Shown in pieces: positions 32,624 through 40,750 of a DNA stretch of 64,000 bases; the stretch's first letter is position 1, and each line of letters begins with the position of its first letter. The stretch is taken from contig DAIQMR010000002.1 of NCBI GenBank assembly GCA_036788835.1, positions 1 to 64,000 on the forward strand. The letters are read 5' to 3'. The DNA comes from JALCSJ01 sp036788835. GTDB taxonomy: Bacteria; Bacillota; Negativicutes; Acidaminococcales; Acidaminococcaceae. A program made the position numbers and the translations under genes. Under the pieces are notes generated by a model. The model saw only the letters and a list, made by a program, of their open reading frames with translations, was not told the DNA's origin and ran no database searches.

Positions 32624-33373
32624 GTGGAAAATAATACTTCTCTCTTAGAAATAAAAAATTTGCATAAATCTTTCGGCAAACGGGAAATTTTGAAGGGCAT
32701 AGATTTCTCTGTGGAAAAGGGGCAGGTAATCAGTATTATAGGCCAATCGGGAAGCGGGAAATCTACCCTGATACGCTGTATAAATTTTTTGGAAATGCCT
32801 ACCTCCGGTGATATTTACTACGCAGGGAAAAATGTCTTAGAAACTTTTAAAAACTTGTCTTTATATCGTACCAATGTTGGCATGGTGTTTCAGTCTTTCA
32901 ACTTGTTTAACAATATGAATGTATTGGACAACTGTACCGTAGGGCAAATCAAGGTTCAGAATAGAGACAGGAAAACTGCGGAAGACAAGGCCGTGAAATA
33001 TTTGCAGGAAGTAGGTATGGCAGACTATGTTAATGCCCGTCCACAGCAACTGTCCGGTGGGCAAAAACAAAGAGTGGCTATTGCCAGGGCCTTAGCTTTG
33101 GAACCAAATGTCTTGCTTTTGGACGAGCCTACTTCTGCCTTGGATTCTGAAATGGTAGGGGAAGTGCTGGATATTATCAGTAAACTCGCTGAACAAGGCA
33201 TGACCATGCTCATAGTTACTCATGAAATAGCTTTTGCCAGAGACGTATCCAATAAGATTATTTTCTTGGACAAAGGAGTCATAGCGGAAATGGACAATCC
33301 CGAAGTCATGTTCAATGCACCAAATAATCCGCGTACTGCTGAATTCTTGGCAAGATTTAACCGCGGACGTTAA
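32624..33373 (+). CDS. Amino-acid ABC transporter ATP-binding protein
   Basis: 249 residues. Walker A GQSGSGKST, Q-loop VFQSFNLFNN, signature LSGGQKQRVAIARALA, Walker B VLLLDEPTSALD and the H-loop IVTHEIAFA are all intact. It belongs to the GlnQ/HisP type that powers polar amino-acid uptake. The start is GTG 32624, two bases after the permease stop, with GGGAGG before it. It completes a binding protein-permease-ATPase set. Confidence 0.96.
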   Translation: MENNTSLLEIKNLHKSFGKREILKGIDFSVEKGQVISIIGQSGSGKSTLIRCINFLEMPTSGDIYYAGKNVLETFKNLSLYRTNVGMVFQSFNLFNNMNVLDNCTVGQIKVQNRDRKTAEDKAVKYLQEVGMADYVNARPQQLSGGQKQRVAIARALALEPNVLLLDEPTSALDSEMVGEVLDIISKLAEQGMTMLIVTHEIAFARDVSNKIIFLDKGVIAEMDNPEVMFNAPNNPRTAEFLARFNRGR

Positions 33374-33421
33374 AAGATGTTATAATATGTACATAAATGC
33401 AAAGAAGAGTGGGGGATACAA

Positions 33422-34438
33422 ATGGACTTTAAAGATGTAATGGAAAACGCAAGAAAATGTATGGGCAAGTGCAAAGCTTGCCCGGTTTGCAACGGGTTAG
33501 CCTGCAAAAACATGATTCCCGGTCCGGGCGCTAAAGGAGTCGGCGACACGGCTATTCGTAACTATAATAAGTGGCAGGAAATCAGAGTCGTGATGGACAC
33601 GCTGTGCAAGAAACAAGTGCCGGATACTTCTTTGGAACTTTTCGGAAGAAAGTTTAAATATCCTTTCTTTGCCGGCCCCGTAGGTGCGGTAGCTATGCAT
33701 TATTCAGATAAATATAATGATATTACCTATAATGCTGATTTGGTTCCCGGTTGTCATGAGGCAGGGATAGTTGCTTTTACCGGTGACGGAAAAGACCCTG
33801 AGGTAGTCAAAGGCGCTACTGCCGCCATTAAAGCCAATGACGGCATAGGCATTCCTACCATCAAACCATGGAATAAAGCTATTATTGCTGAGAAAATGGC
33901 GCTGGCCAAAGAAGCAGGGGCTTTTGCTATTGCCATGGATATTGATGCAGCAGGATTACCATTTTTAAAGAATATGGTTCCACCTGCGGGCAGCAAATCA
34001 GTGGCTGAAATGCAAGAAATTATTAAAATGACTGATAAACCTTTTATCATTAAAGGTATTATGAGTGTCAATGGAGCTTTAAAAGCTCAAAAAGCCGGTG
34101 CTGCAGCTATTGTTGTTTCCAATCACGGTGGAAGAGTCCTGGACCAGTCACCGGCTACTGCTGAAATATTGGAAGAAATTGTAGAGGCAGTGGGTGGCGG
34201 CGACATGAAAATCTTCGTAGATGGTGGCATCCGCAGCGGCGTAGATGTCTTTAAAGCACTGGCCATTGGGGCAGATGCAGTGCTAATTGCCAGACCCTAT
34301 GTTGTGGCAACCTATGGAGGCGGCAAAGAGGGCATTATAGCCTATACAGAAAAAATAGGCTCTGAGCTGGCAGACACAATGGCTATGTGCGGAGCAGGCA
34401 GCCTTAAGCAAATAACGGAGAAAATGATTAGCAGATAA
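33422..34438 (+). CDS. FMN-dependent alpha-hydroxy-acid dehydrogenase/oxidase
   Basis: 338 residues. The catalytic His is in VVSNHGGRVLDQSPATAEIL, and FVDGGIRSGVDVFKALAIGA with VLIARP forms the FMN phosphate site. Members oxidise L-lactate, glycolate or related acids. A Cys cluster near the N-terminus (CMGKCKACPVC, then CKN) is an extra not found in classical lactate oxidase. It suggests a metal or Fe-S site, perhaps an electron exit used by anaerobes instead of O2. Substrate unproven. It stands alone after the amino-acid transporter. AGTGGGGGATACAA precedes ATG. Confidence 0.85.
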   Translation: MDFKDVMENARKCMGKCKACPVCNGLACKNMIPGPGAKGVGDTAIRNYNKWQEIRVVMDTLCKKQVPDTSLELFGRKFKYPFFAGPVGAVAMHYSDKYNDITYNADLVPGCHEAGIVAFTGDGKDPEVVKGATAAIKANDGIGIPTIKPWNKAIIAEKMALAKEAGAFAIAMDIDAAGLPFLKNMVPPAGSKSVAEMQEIIKMTDKPFIIKGIMSVNGALKAQKAGAAAIVVSNHGGRVLDQSPATAEILEEIVEAVGGGDMKIFVDGGIRSGVDVFKALAIGADAVLIARPYVVATYGGGKEGIIAYTEKIGSELADTMAMCGAGSLKQITEKMISR

Positions 34439-34488
34439 AGGACCAATATCTGGGAAAGGGATTCAATCGTGAGGGGAGTGATATTAAC

Positions 34489-36600
34489 ATGCCAAAGCTA
34501 AAAAATATTCTTATTGTAGAAGACAGCGTCGTTACCAGACGTATGCTGGAGGCAATATTGCAAAAAGAATATAATATTCTGCAAGCAGCCAACGGGCAGG
34601 AAGCTTTAAAAGTTCTCAACGAACTAAAAAGTGATGTTTCTATCATACTCCTTGACTTAAATATGCCGGTTATGGATGGCTTTGCCTTTTTAGAGGCAAA
34701 GAAGACCAAAGCAGATTTGGTCAATATTCCCGTGCTGGTAGTTACTAGAGCCACGGATCAGGAAAGTGAGCTAAGAGCCCTAGCTGATGGGGCATTAGAT
34801 TACATTCGCAAGCCTTATAATCCTCAGGCTTTAAAGTACAAAATAGATAATTTTATTAAAGCCAGAGAGAGTTCCGGTAACCTAAAGATATTGGAACATG
34901 ATGTTTTGACAGATGTATACACAAACGATTTCTTCATCATGAATGTGGGAAAATATTTACAAGAGCATCCAGACGAAGACTTGGATTTGCTGGCCACAGA
35001 TGTTCAGGATTTTAAGGTTATTAATGAAGTTTACAATTTTAGTTTGGGTGATAATTTACTGCGCTTTATGGCAGGGGTGTTCACCACCAGCAAGCTTTTG
35101 AATACAATAATGTGTGGCCGTGTTGGTGCTGACCGGTTTATTATGCTGGCAGAACACAAAAAATATACGGAAAGCATCTTTGCAGCGGTAAATCAGGAAA
35201 TAAATAAATTCCCTATTGATATGCATATTGTGGTGCGCTTCGGCGTATATCATATTACCGACCGTTCCCTGCCCGTAGCAAGTATGGCAGATAGTGCCAC
35301 AGTGGCCGTGGAAAGCCTCAAAGACAAATATTCGACTTTTTACGTTGCCTATGATGAGAAGATCAAAAAGAAACTGTTGCTAAAACAGCAAATTAGCAGT
35401 AATATGTGGAAGGCGTTGGAAGAAGGAGAGTTCAAGCTCTATCTTCAGCCGAAATTTAATCTCCGTACTAATAAAATAGTAGGGGCAGAGGCTTTGGTCC
35501 GGTGGTTGACTAAGGACAATGGTATTATGAGCCCTGCAGATTTTATCCCTATCTTTGAACAGAATGGTTTTATCACAACTATGGACCGTTATATTTGGGA
35601 AGAGGCTGTTAAGGCTTTGAAAAGATTTCGGGATATGGGGATTAAACCATTTGCAATTTCCATTAATTTGTCCCGGCGTGATTTGTACAATGATGATTTG
35701 GTACAGTTTTTTACCGACCTAGTACAAAGATATGGAGTGGACGAGCGGTATCTTCATCTGGAAATAACAGAATCAGCCTATACCGATAATCCCGATCAGA
35801 TTATTAAAATGACCAGGGCTTTACGGGAAGCGGGATTTGTTATTGAGATGGATGATTTCGGCAAGGGAGCATCTTCCCTTACTATGCTGACTTCTTTGCC
35901 AATTGATATTTTGAAGATAGATATGGGCTTTGTTGATGAGAGCAACAGCAGCAGCCGCAGAATATTGGGCTTTGTTGTCAGCCTGGCAAAATGGCTGGGT
36001 GTGGGGATAATCGTCGAAGGTGTGGAAACCGAAGAACAGCGTATTGAATTAATGAGTCTGGACTGTAATTACGCCCAGGGTTATTTATACTCTAAACCTT
36101 TGCCTTTGCCCGAGTTTGATAAACTGTTGGAAAAGACGGAAATTGATGAAAGCAAAATTGAGGTTTCCAATAGTATTGATTTTCAGGTCAAGGTTTCCGT
36201 GGACGACAATGCTCCGGGCAAAAAAATTATGTTGTTGGTTGATGACCTGCAGCGTAACAGAATAGTGCTAAAAAGTATGTTCCGTGATGTTTATACTATA
36301 GCGGAAACCGATAACGGTAAATCTGCCTTAGATTTCTTGGAAGAGCATTCCGAGGATACGGCTATTGTGCTTTTGGATTTAATGATGCCTGTTATGGATG
36401 GATTTGAAGTCATCAGCAGGGTGAGGAATAATCCAAAGCTGGCCGGGCTGCCGATTATCGTAACCTCTCAGCACGATAGTTTTGCCGAAAGTAAAGTTCT
36501 CCGCTTGGGGGCTAATGATTTTATCACTAAGCCTTTCAATGTGGATGTTTGTAGAAAAAGGGTGGCAAATGTTATTGCTGCCAGCAACAAAGATAGTTAA
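34489..36600 (+). CDS. REC-degenerate GGDEF-EAL-REC cyclic-di-GMP signalling protein
   Basis: 703 residues, cytosolic. Two receiver domains frame it: residues about 5-125 (LDLNMPVMDGF) and about 580-700 (LDLMMPVMDGF), each with the phospho-acceptor Asp and a downstream Lys. The GGDEF domain at 150-300 has GADRF in place of GGDEF (near 212), so cyclase activity is unlikely. The EAL domain keeps EALVRW (near 333), INLSRRD, LEITESAY, DDFGKGAS, KIDMGFV and EGVETEEQ, so c-di-GMP hydrolysis is likely. No histidine kinase gene is adjacent, so the phosphodonor is unknown. Confidence 0.9.
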   Translation: MPKLKNILIVEDSVVTRRMLEAILQKEYNILQAANGQEALKVLNELKSDVSIILLDLNMPVMDGFAFLEAKKTKADLVNIPVLVVTRATDQESELRALADGALDYIRKPYNPQALKYKIDNFIKARESSGNLKILEHDVLTDVYTNDFFIMNVGKYLQEHPDEDLDLLATDVQDFKVINEVYNFSLGDNLLRFMAGVFTTSKLLNTIMCGRVGADRFIMLAEHKKYTESIFAAVNQEINKFPIDMHIVVRFGVYHITDRSLPVASMADSATVAVESLKDKYSTFYVAYDEKIKKKLLLKQQISSNMWKALEEGEFKLYLQPKFNLRTNKIVGAEALVRWLTKDNGIMSPADFIPIFEQNGFITTMDRYIWEEAVKALKRFRDMGIKPFAISINLSRRDLYNDDLVQFFTDLVQRYGVDERYLHLEITESAYTDNPDQIIKMTRALREAGFVIEMDDFGKGASSLTMLTSLPIDILKIDMGFVDESNSSSRRILGFVVSLAKWLGVGIIVEGVETEEQRIELMSLDCNYAQGYLYSKPLPLPEFDKLLEKTEIDESKIEVSNSIDFQVKVSVDDNAPGKKIMLLVDDLQRNRIVLKSMFRDVYTIAETDNGKSALDFLEEHSEDTAIVLLDLMMPVMDGFEVISRVRNNPKLAGLPIIVTSQHDSFAESKVLRLGANDFITKPFNVDVCRKRVANVIAASNKDS

Positions 36601-36661
36601 AAGGGTGTCATTATCGATGCCCTTTTTCTAATCAAGTTAGGAAACTAAGGGGTAATCAGTA

Positions 36662-38002
36662 ATGGATTCCATGGAGAGGCTCTTCAAGGGCTTATCTACT
36701 TATCAAATCATTGCACTTTCATTTATAATATTGATTTTCAGCGGGGCATTGCTTCTCATGCTGCCTTTCGCCAGCCAAGGGGAGACTCCTCTGGGCTTTA
36801 TAGATGCACTGTTCACGGCTACTTCGGCCTCTTGTGTTACAGGTCTGGTAGTTGTTGACACAGGACATTTTTTTACGATTTTTGGTCAGCTGGTTATTAT
36901 CACTATGATTCAGCTGGGTGGTTTGGGTATCATGACCTTTGCTACCTTGTTCAGCGTAGCTTTTGGCAAAAAAATAAATCTTCAAGAGCGGTTGCGTATT
37001 CAGGAATCTCTTAATCAGGCGGAAATTCACGGTATAGTGAAGTTCTGTCTGCGGCTTGTGCGTTTAACCGTGACCATAGAATTTTTCTTTGGCACCTTGT
37101 TAGCCATCAGGTTCTATCTCCTTTATGGGTTAAAGGGTGTTTATTTTGGCTACTGGCATGCTATTTCGGCGTTTTGTAATGCGGGGTTTGACCTATTGGG
37201 AGATTACAGCAGCCTTACCAATTTTGTGGGTGATATTCCGGTCAATCTTATTATCACATCTTTGATTATTCTTGGTTCTACAGGTTTTACGGTTATAGTG
37301 GATGTTGTTCACACGCCAAAGTTTTCTGCCTTACGGCTCCATAGCAAAATTGCTTTGCTGACGACCTTGGCTTTAATCATAGTAGGTACTTTTGGGGTTT
37401 ACTCTATGGAAAATGCCAACAATTTGACCTTGGGCGGGTTGTCCACAGGACAAAAAATTCTGGCTAGTTATTTTCAGGCCGTTACACCCAGAACAGCAGG
37501 GTTTAATACCATTCCCATAGAAAACATGCGACAGTCAAGTCTTTTACTTTTAATTATGCTGATGTTTATAGGTGCGTCGCCTGCTTCTACCGGCGGTGGT
37601 ATTAAAACTACAACTTTTGCGGTAGTAGTGCTTTCCGTAAGAAATATGCTCCACGGAGACAGCGATTTAGTCCTCTTTAACAGACGAATTGAGGAAACTT
37701 CTGTATATAGGGCTTTTGTCATCGTGGTGCTGGCCTTTATTTGGGTAGCAATTGCCACTTTGTTTATTGCTTATTTTGAAAAAGCGGCTTTTATTCATGT
37801 ATTGTTTGAAGTGGTGTCTGCTTTCGCAACAGTGGGATTATCTACGGGACTGTCCAGACACTTGTGTACAGCAAGTAAAATAGTTCTGATTATGACCATG
37901 TTTGCCGGCAGAGTAGGAATTCTGACCTTTGCTCTGGCTTTGACCAGTAGGCATAAAACAGGACATGTCAGATATCCTAAAGAAAAGATTATGATTGGGT
38001 AG
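36662..38002 (+). CDS. ktrB: Potassium/sodium uptake channel subunit KtrB
   Basis: 446 residues with the fourfold helix-pore-helix layout of TrkH/KtrB. Pore-loop segments can be seen: ATSASCVTGLVVVDTG, CNAGFDLLGDYSS, AVTPRTAGFNTIP and ATVGLSTGLS, each with the single Gly of the K+ filter. It transports K+, often with Na+ help, gated by the KtrA ring. It starts after GGGGTAATCAGTA and is followed nine bases later by ktrA, forming a ktrBA operon. Confidence 0.93.
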   Translation: MDSMERLFKGLSTYQIIALSFIILIFSGALLLMLPFASQGETPLGFIDALFTATSASCVTGLVVVDTGHFFTIFGQLVIITMIQLGGLGIMTFATLFSVAFGKKINLQERLRIQESLNQAEIHGIVKFCLRLVRLTVTIEFFFGTLLAIRFYLLYGLKGVYFGYWHAISAFCNAGFDLLGDYSSLTNFVGDIPVNLIITSLIILGSTGFTVIVDVVHTPKFSALRLHSKIALLTTLALIIVGTFGVYSMENANNLTLGGLSTGQKILASYFQAVTPRTAGFNTIPIENMRQSSLLLLIMLMFIGASPASTGGGIKTTTFAVVVLSVRNMLHGDSDLVLFNRRIEETSVYRAFVIVVLAFIWVAIATLFIAYFEKAAFIHVLFEVVSAFATVGLSTGLSRHLCTASKIVLIMTMFAGRVGILTFALALTSRHKTGHVRYPKEKIMIG

Positions 38003-38011
38003 GAGGATATT

Positions 38012-38668
38012 ATGTCTCAAAAGCAGTTTGTTGTATGGGGTTTAGGCAGGTTTGGCAGCAGTGTGGCCTTAACATTGGCCGATTTGGGTTATGAAGTTCT
38101 GGGGATTGATAATAATGAAGAAGTGGTTCAGGAGCTCAGTGATTCTTTGACTCATGTGGTTCTTAGTGAATCCATGGATGAAGGAACTGTGAAAGCTTTG
38201 GGTCTGAGGAATTTTGATGTAGGAATAGTAGGCATGGGGGATTTGGAAGCCAGTCTTATGTGCACTATGCTCCTCAAGGAAGCAGGCATTAACACTATTG
38301 TGGCTAAGGCATCTTCTCCCTTACATGGTAAAATGCTGGAAAAAATCGGTGCCAATATGATTATTTACCCGGAAAGAGATATGGGCAAGCGGGTTGGTCA
38401 CAATTTGGCCTACAGCAACATTTTGGATTACATTGAGCTGAACGATGATTTGAGCCTGATGGAAATCAACGTAGGCACCAGCATTGTAGGCAAAAGCTTG
38501 GTAGAAATTGATATCCGTAAAAAATTTGGGGTTAACGTAGTTGGTATCAAACATCAGGATGGCTCCATAGAAATCAATATGGACCCTAATAAACCACTAG
38601 AGGCGGAAGATATTTTGGTAGTCATCGGCACTAAAGATGCGGTGCTTAAATTGGAGTCGGGACTGTGA
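38012..38668 (+). CDS. ktrA: Potassium uptake regulatory subunit KtrA
   Basis: 218 residues. It has an RCK_N domain with VVWGLGRFGSSVALTLADLG (nucleotide-binding GxGxxG) and Asp in IDNNEEVV, then an RCK_C domain from about residue 140. It forms a cytosolic octameric ring under KtrB and opens it in response to nucleotides. AGGAGG precedes the ATG. Its stop overlaps the start of the downstream methyltransferase (GTGA). Confidence 0.94.
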   Translation: MSQKQFVVWGLGRFGSSVALTLADLGYEVLGIDNNEEVVQELSDSLTHVVLSESMDEGTVKALGLRNFDVGIVGMGDLEASLMCTMLLKEAGINTIVAKASSPLHGKMLEKIGANMIIYPERDMGKRVGHNLAYSNILDYIELNDDLSLMEINVGTSIVGKSLVEIDIRKKFGVNVVGIKHQDGSIEINMDPNKPLEAEDILVVIGTKDAVLKLESGL

Positions 38669-39453
38669 TACAGAAAATAACGTCTTTACAAAACACTGTG
38701 GTAAAAAAAACAGCAGAGCTAAAAAACAAGAAGACCAGAAATCTGGAGGGCACTTTTTTCCTAGAGGGGAAAAGAGCTGTTGAAGAAGCTTTGGCTAGCG
38801 GCTGGATAATGGAAGCCTTGTTTTTTACAGAGGAATATGAAAAGGAAAACCTCGCCTTGGCTGAAACCAAGGTTCCTTGCTATTTAGTGAACCGGCAGGT
38901 GATGGAAAAAATCGCAGCGACGGAGCATCCCCAGAGTGTTGGTGCTGTTTTACGCCAGAAGACCGGCAGCCTTGCGGATTTGGCCGGCCAAGACGGGTTG
39001 TTGTTAGTGCTGGACGGTGTTATGGACCCAGGTAATTTGGGTACTATTCTTCGAACTGCAGATGCTGCAGGAACCTTGGGTGTGGTTATTCTGGACAATT
39101 CCGTAGATTTGTTTAATCCCAAGGTTATTCGTTCTACTATGGGGTCAATCTTTCACCTGCCTGTTATTACCGGGGTATCGGAAGAAGAATTGCAAAAATT
39201 TTGTGTAAAAGACGGAAGAAGATTGTGGGCTACTTCTTTAGAAGGGGCAGAAGATTACCATCAAATCACCTGGCCGGACCGTCTAGCTTTGATTATGGGC
39301 AATGAAGCCAGAGGAGTATCTGAAACATTGCTCAGGCAGGCAGGACAAAAAATATTTATTCCCATGAAGGGTAAGGCAGAAAGCTTGAATGTGGCTATTG
39401 CGGCAGGTATTCTTTTATTCGCTTACGGAGAGACAACTTGCCAGAGCAAGTGA
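38665..39453 (+). CDS. TrmH/SpoU-family 23S rRNA methyltransferase (RlmB-like)
   Basis: 262 residues. The N-terminal substrate-binding part (FFLEGKRAVEEALASGW) is followed by the SPOUT knot: LLVLDGVMDPGNLGTILRTA, LALIMGNEARGVS and IPMKGKAESLNVAIAAGILL. These are the three SpoU motifs with the SAM-binding and catalytic residues. It probably 2'-O-methylates rRNA. The start is GTG 38665, overlapping the ktrA stop. A sigma-A promoter for the downstream pheS leader begins inside its last codons. Confidence 0.9.
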   Translation: MIQKITSLQNTVVKKTAELKNKKTRNLEGTFFLEGKRAVEEALASGWIMEALFFTEEYEKENLALAETKVPCYLVNRQVMEKIAATEHPQSVGAVLRQKTGSLADLAGQDGLLLVLDGVMDPGNLGTILRTADAAGTLGVVILDNSVDLFNPKVIRSTMGSIFHLPVITGVSEEELQKFCVKDGRRLWATSLEGAEDYHQITWPDRLALIMGNEARGVSETLLRQAGQKIFIPMKGKAESLNVAIAAGILLFAYGETTCQSK

Positions 39454-39467
39454 AAATGTGTTATAAT
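39438..39467 (+). promoter_or_regulatory. Promoter of the pheST leader
   Basis: TTGCCA (39438-39443), 18-bp spacer, TATAAT (39462-39467). The -35 box lies within the end of the methyltransferase gene. Confidence 0.7.
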
Positions 39468-39474
39468 ATTTCCC

Positions 39475-39700
39475 GTCAAACGAATTTGTTACGATGAAAA
39501 AGAGAGTACTTTATAAAAGACATTACAGAAAAACGGCAGGCTGAGAACCGTTATGTTGGTTATGAAGGAAGTTCACTTTGGAGTAACCGGACTGAAATAT
39601 GAGTAGGCCCGGCGTTGGTAACGTTACAGCCAAAGAGTAGAAAATAGGGTGGTACCGCGAAACTTTCGCCCCTTGTCGGGACGAAGGTTTTATTTTTTTT
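39475..39700 (+). ncRNA. T-box leader (tRNA-Phe responsive)
   Basis: Stem I carries a TTC codon (39572-39574, followed by A) as the likely specifier for phenylalanine. AGGGTGGTACCGCG (39646-39659) is the T-box core. A terminator stem CTTTCG / CGAAGG with CCC/GGG ends in a T run at 39700. TGGT in the T-box can pair with the ACCA end of the tRNA-Phe gene found at 53703-53778. Uncharged tRNA-Phe would favour the antiterminator and switch pheST on. Confidence 0.93.
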
Positions 39701-39713
39701 AGGAGGCGTAAAC

Positions 39714-40739
39714 ATGAATGACAAGCTGCAGGAACTAAGAGAAAAAGTCCTGGCGCAATTAAAGGATGTGAAATCCCTGGATGATGCTAAAGCCATTAAG
39801 GTGGAATATCTGGGGAAAAAGGGCGCATTAACGGAGATTTTGCGTGGTATGGGCTCTGTGGCCGCAGAAGAAAGACCGAAAATCGGCAAGATGGTTAATG
39901 AAGTAAGGACTGATTTGGAAGAAAAACTAAATGCCAGATTGGCAGAATTAGAGCAACGGAAACTGGCAGAAAAAATTGCCAAAGAAAAAGTTGATATTAC
40001 TTTGCCGGGAAGAAAACCACAGGAAGGACATTTGCACCCTGTTATTTTAACTTTACGGGAAATGAAAAAAATATTTATGCGCATGGGATTTGAAGTGGAA
40101 GAAGGGCCGGAAATAGAAAATGATTATTTCAATTTTGAAGCTTTGAATCTTCCCAAGGACCATCCGGCCAGAGATATGCAGGATACTTTCTATATTACGG
40201 ATGAGTATTTGCTCAGGACTCAGACTAGCGGTGTCCAGGCCAGAGCTATGCAGTCCAGAGAGCCTAATACTCCTATTCGGATGATTTGTCCGGGTACTGT
40301 TTATCGTAATGACTATGACGCTACCCATTCACCTATGTTTCATCAGGTGGAAGGTTTGGTAGTAGATAAAAATATCAGCCTGGCTGATTTAAAAGGTACT
40401 CTGGAAACTTTCTGCAAAGAAATGTTTGGCTCCAGCGTTAAGATCCGTCTCCGTCCCAGTTTCTTCCCCTTTACGGAACCTTCCGCGGAGGTAGATATCA
40501 GCTGTGTTATGTGCGGCGGCAAAGGCTGTAAGGTCTGCAAGAATTCCGGTTGGCTGGAAATATTAGGCAGCGGCATGGTTCATCCCAATGTGCTAAAAAT
40601 GAGCGGCTATGACCCTGATAAAATGAGCGGCTTTGCCTTTGGTATGGGCGTGGAACGTATTGCTATGCTTAAATACGGCATTGATGATTTACGTTTATTC
40701 TTTGAAAACGACCTGCGGTTTATCCGTCAATTCAAATAA
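39714..40739 (+). CDS. pheS: Phenylalanyl-tRNA synthetase alpha subunit
   Basis: 341 residues. An N-terminal coiled coil (to about residue 90) is followed by the class II catalytic core: GFEVEEGPEIENDYFNFEAL (motif 1 area), TPIRMICPGTVYRNDYDATH with HQVEGLVVD (motif 2) and FGMGVERIAMLKYGIDDLR (motif 3). It charges tRNA-Phe as an alpha2beta2 enzyme with PheT, which starts 11 bases downstream. AGGAGGCG precedes the ATG and lies just after the T-box terminator. Confidence 0.97.
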   Translation: MNDKLQELREKVLAQLKDVKSLDDAKAIKVEYLGKKGALTEILRGMGSVAAEERPKIGKMVNEVRTDLEEKLNARLAELEQRKLAEKIAKEKVDITLPGRKPQEGHLHPVILTLREMKKIFMRMGFEVEEGPEIENDYFNFEALNLPKDHPARDMQDTFYITDEYLLRTQTSGVQARAMQSREPNTPIRMICPGTVYRNDYDATHSPMFHQVEGLVVDKNISLADLKGTLETFCKEMFGSSVKIRLRPSFFPFTEPSAEVDISCVMCGGKGCKVCKNSGWLEILGSGMVHPNVLKMSGYDPDKMSGFAFGMGVERIAMLKYGIDDLRLFFENDLRFIRQFK

Positions 40740-40750
40740 GGAGGAAAATT

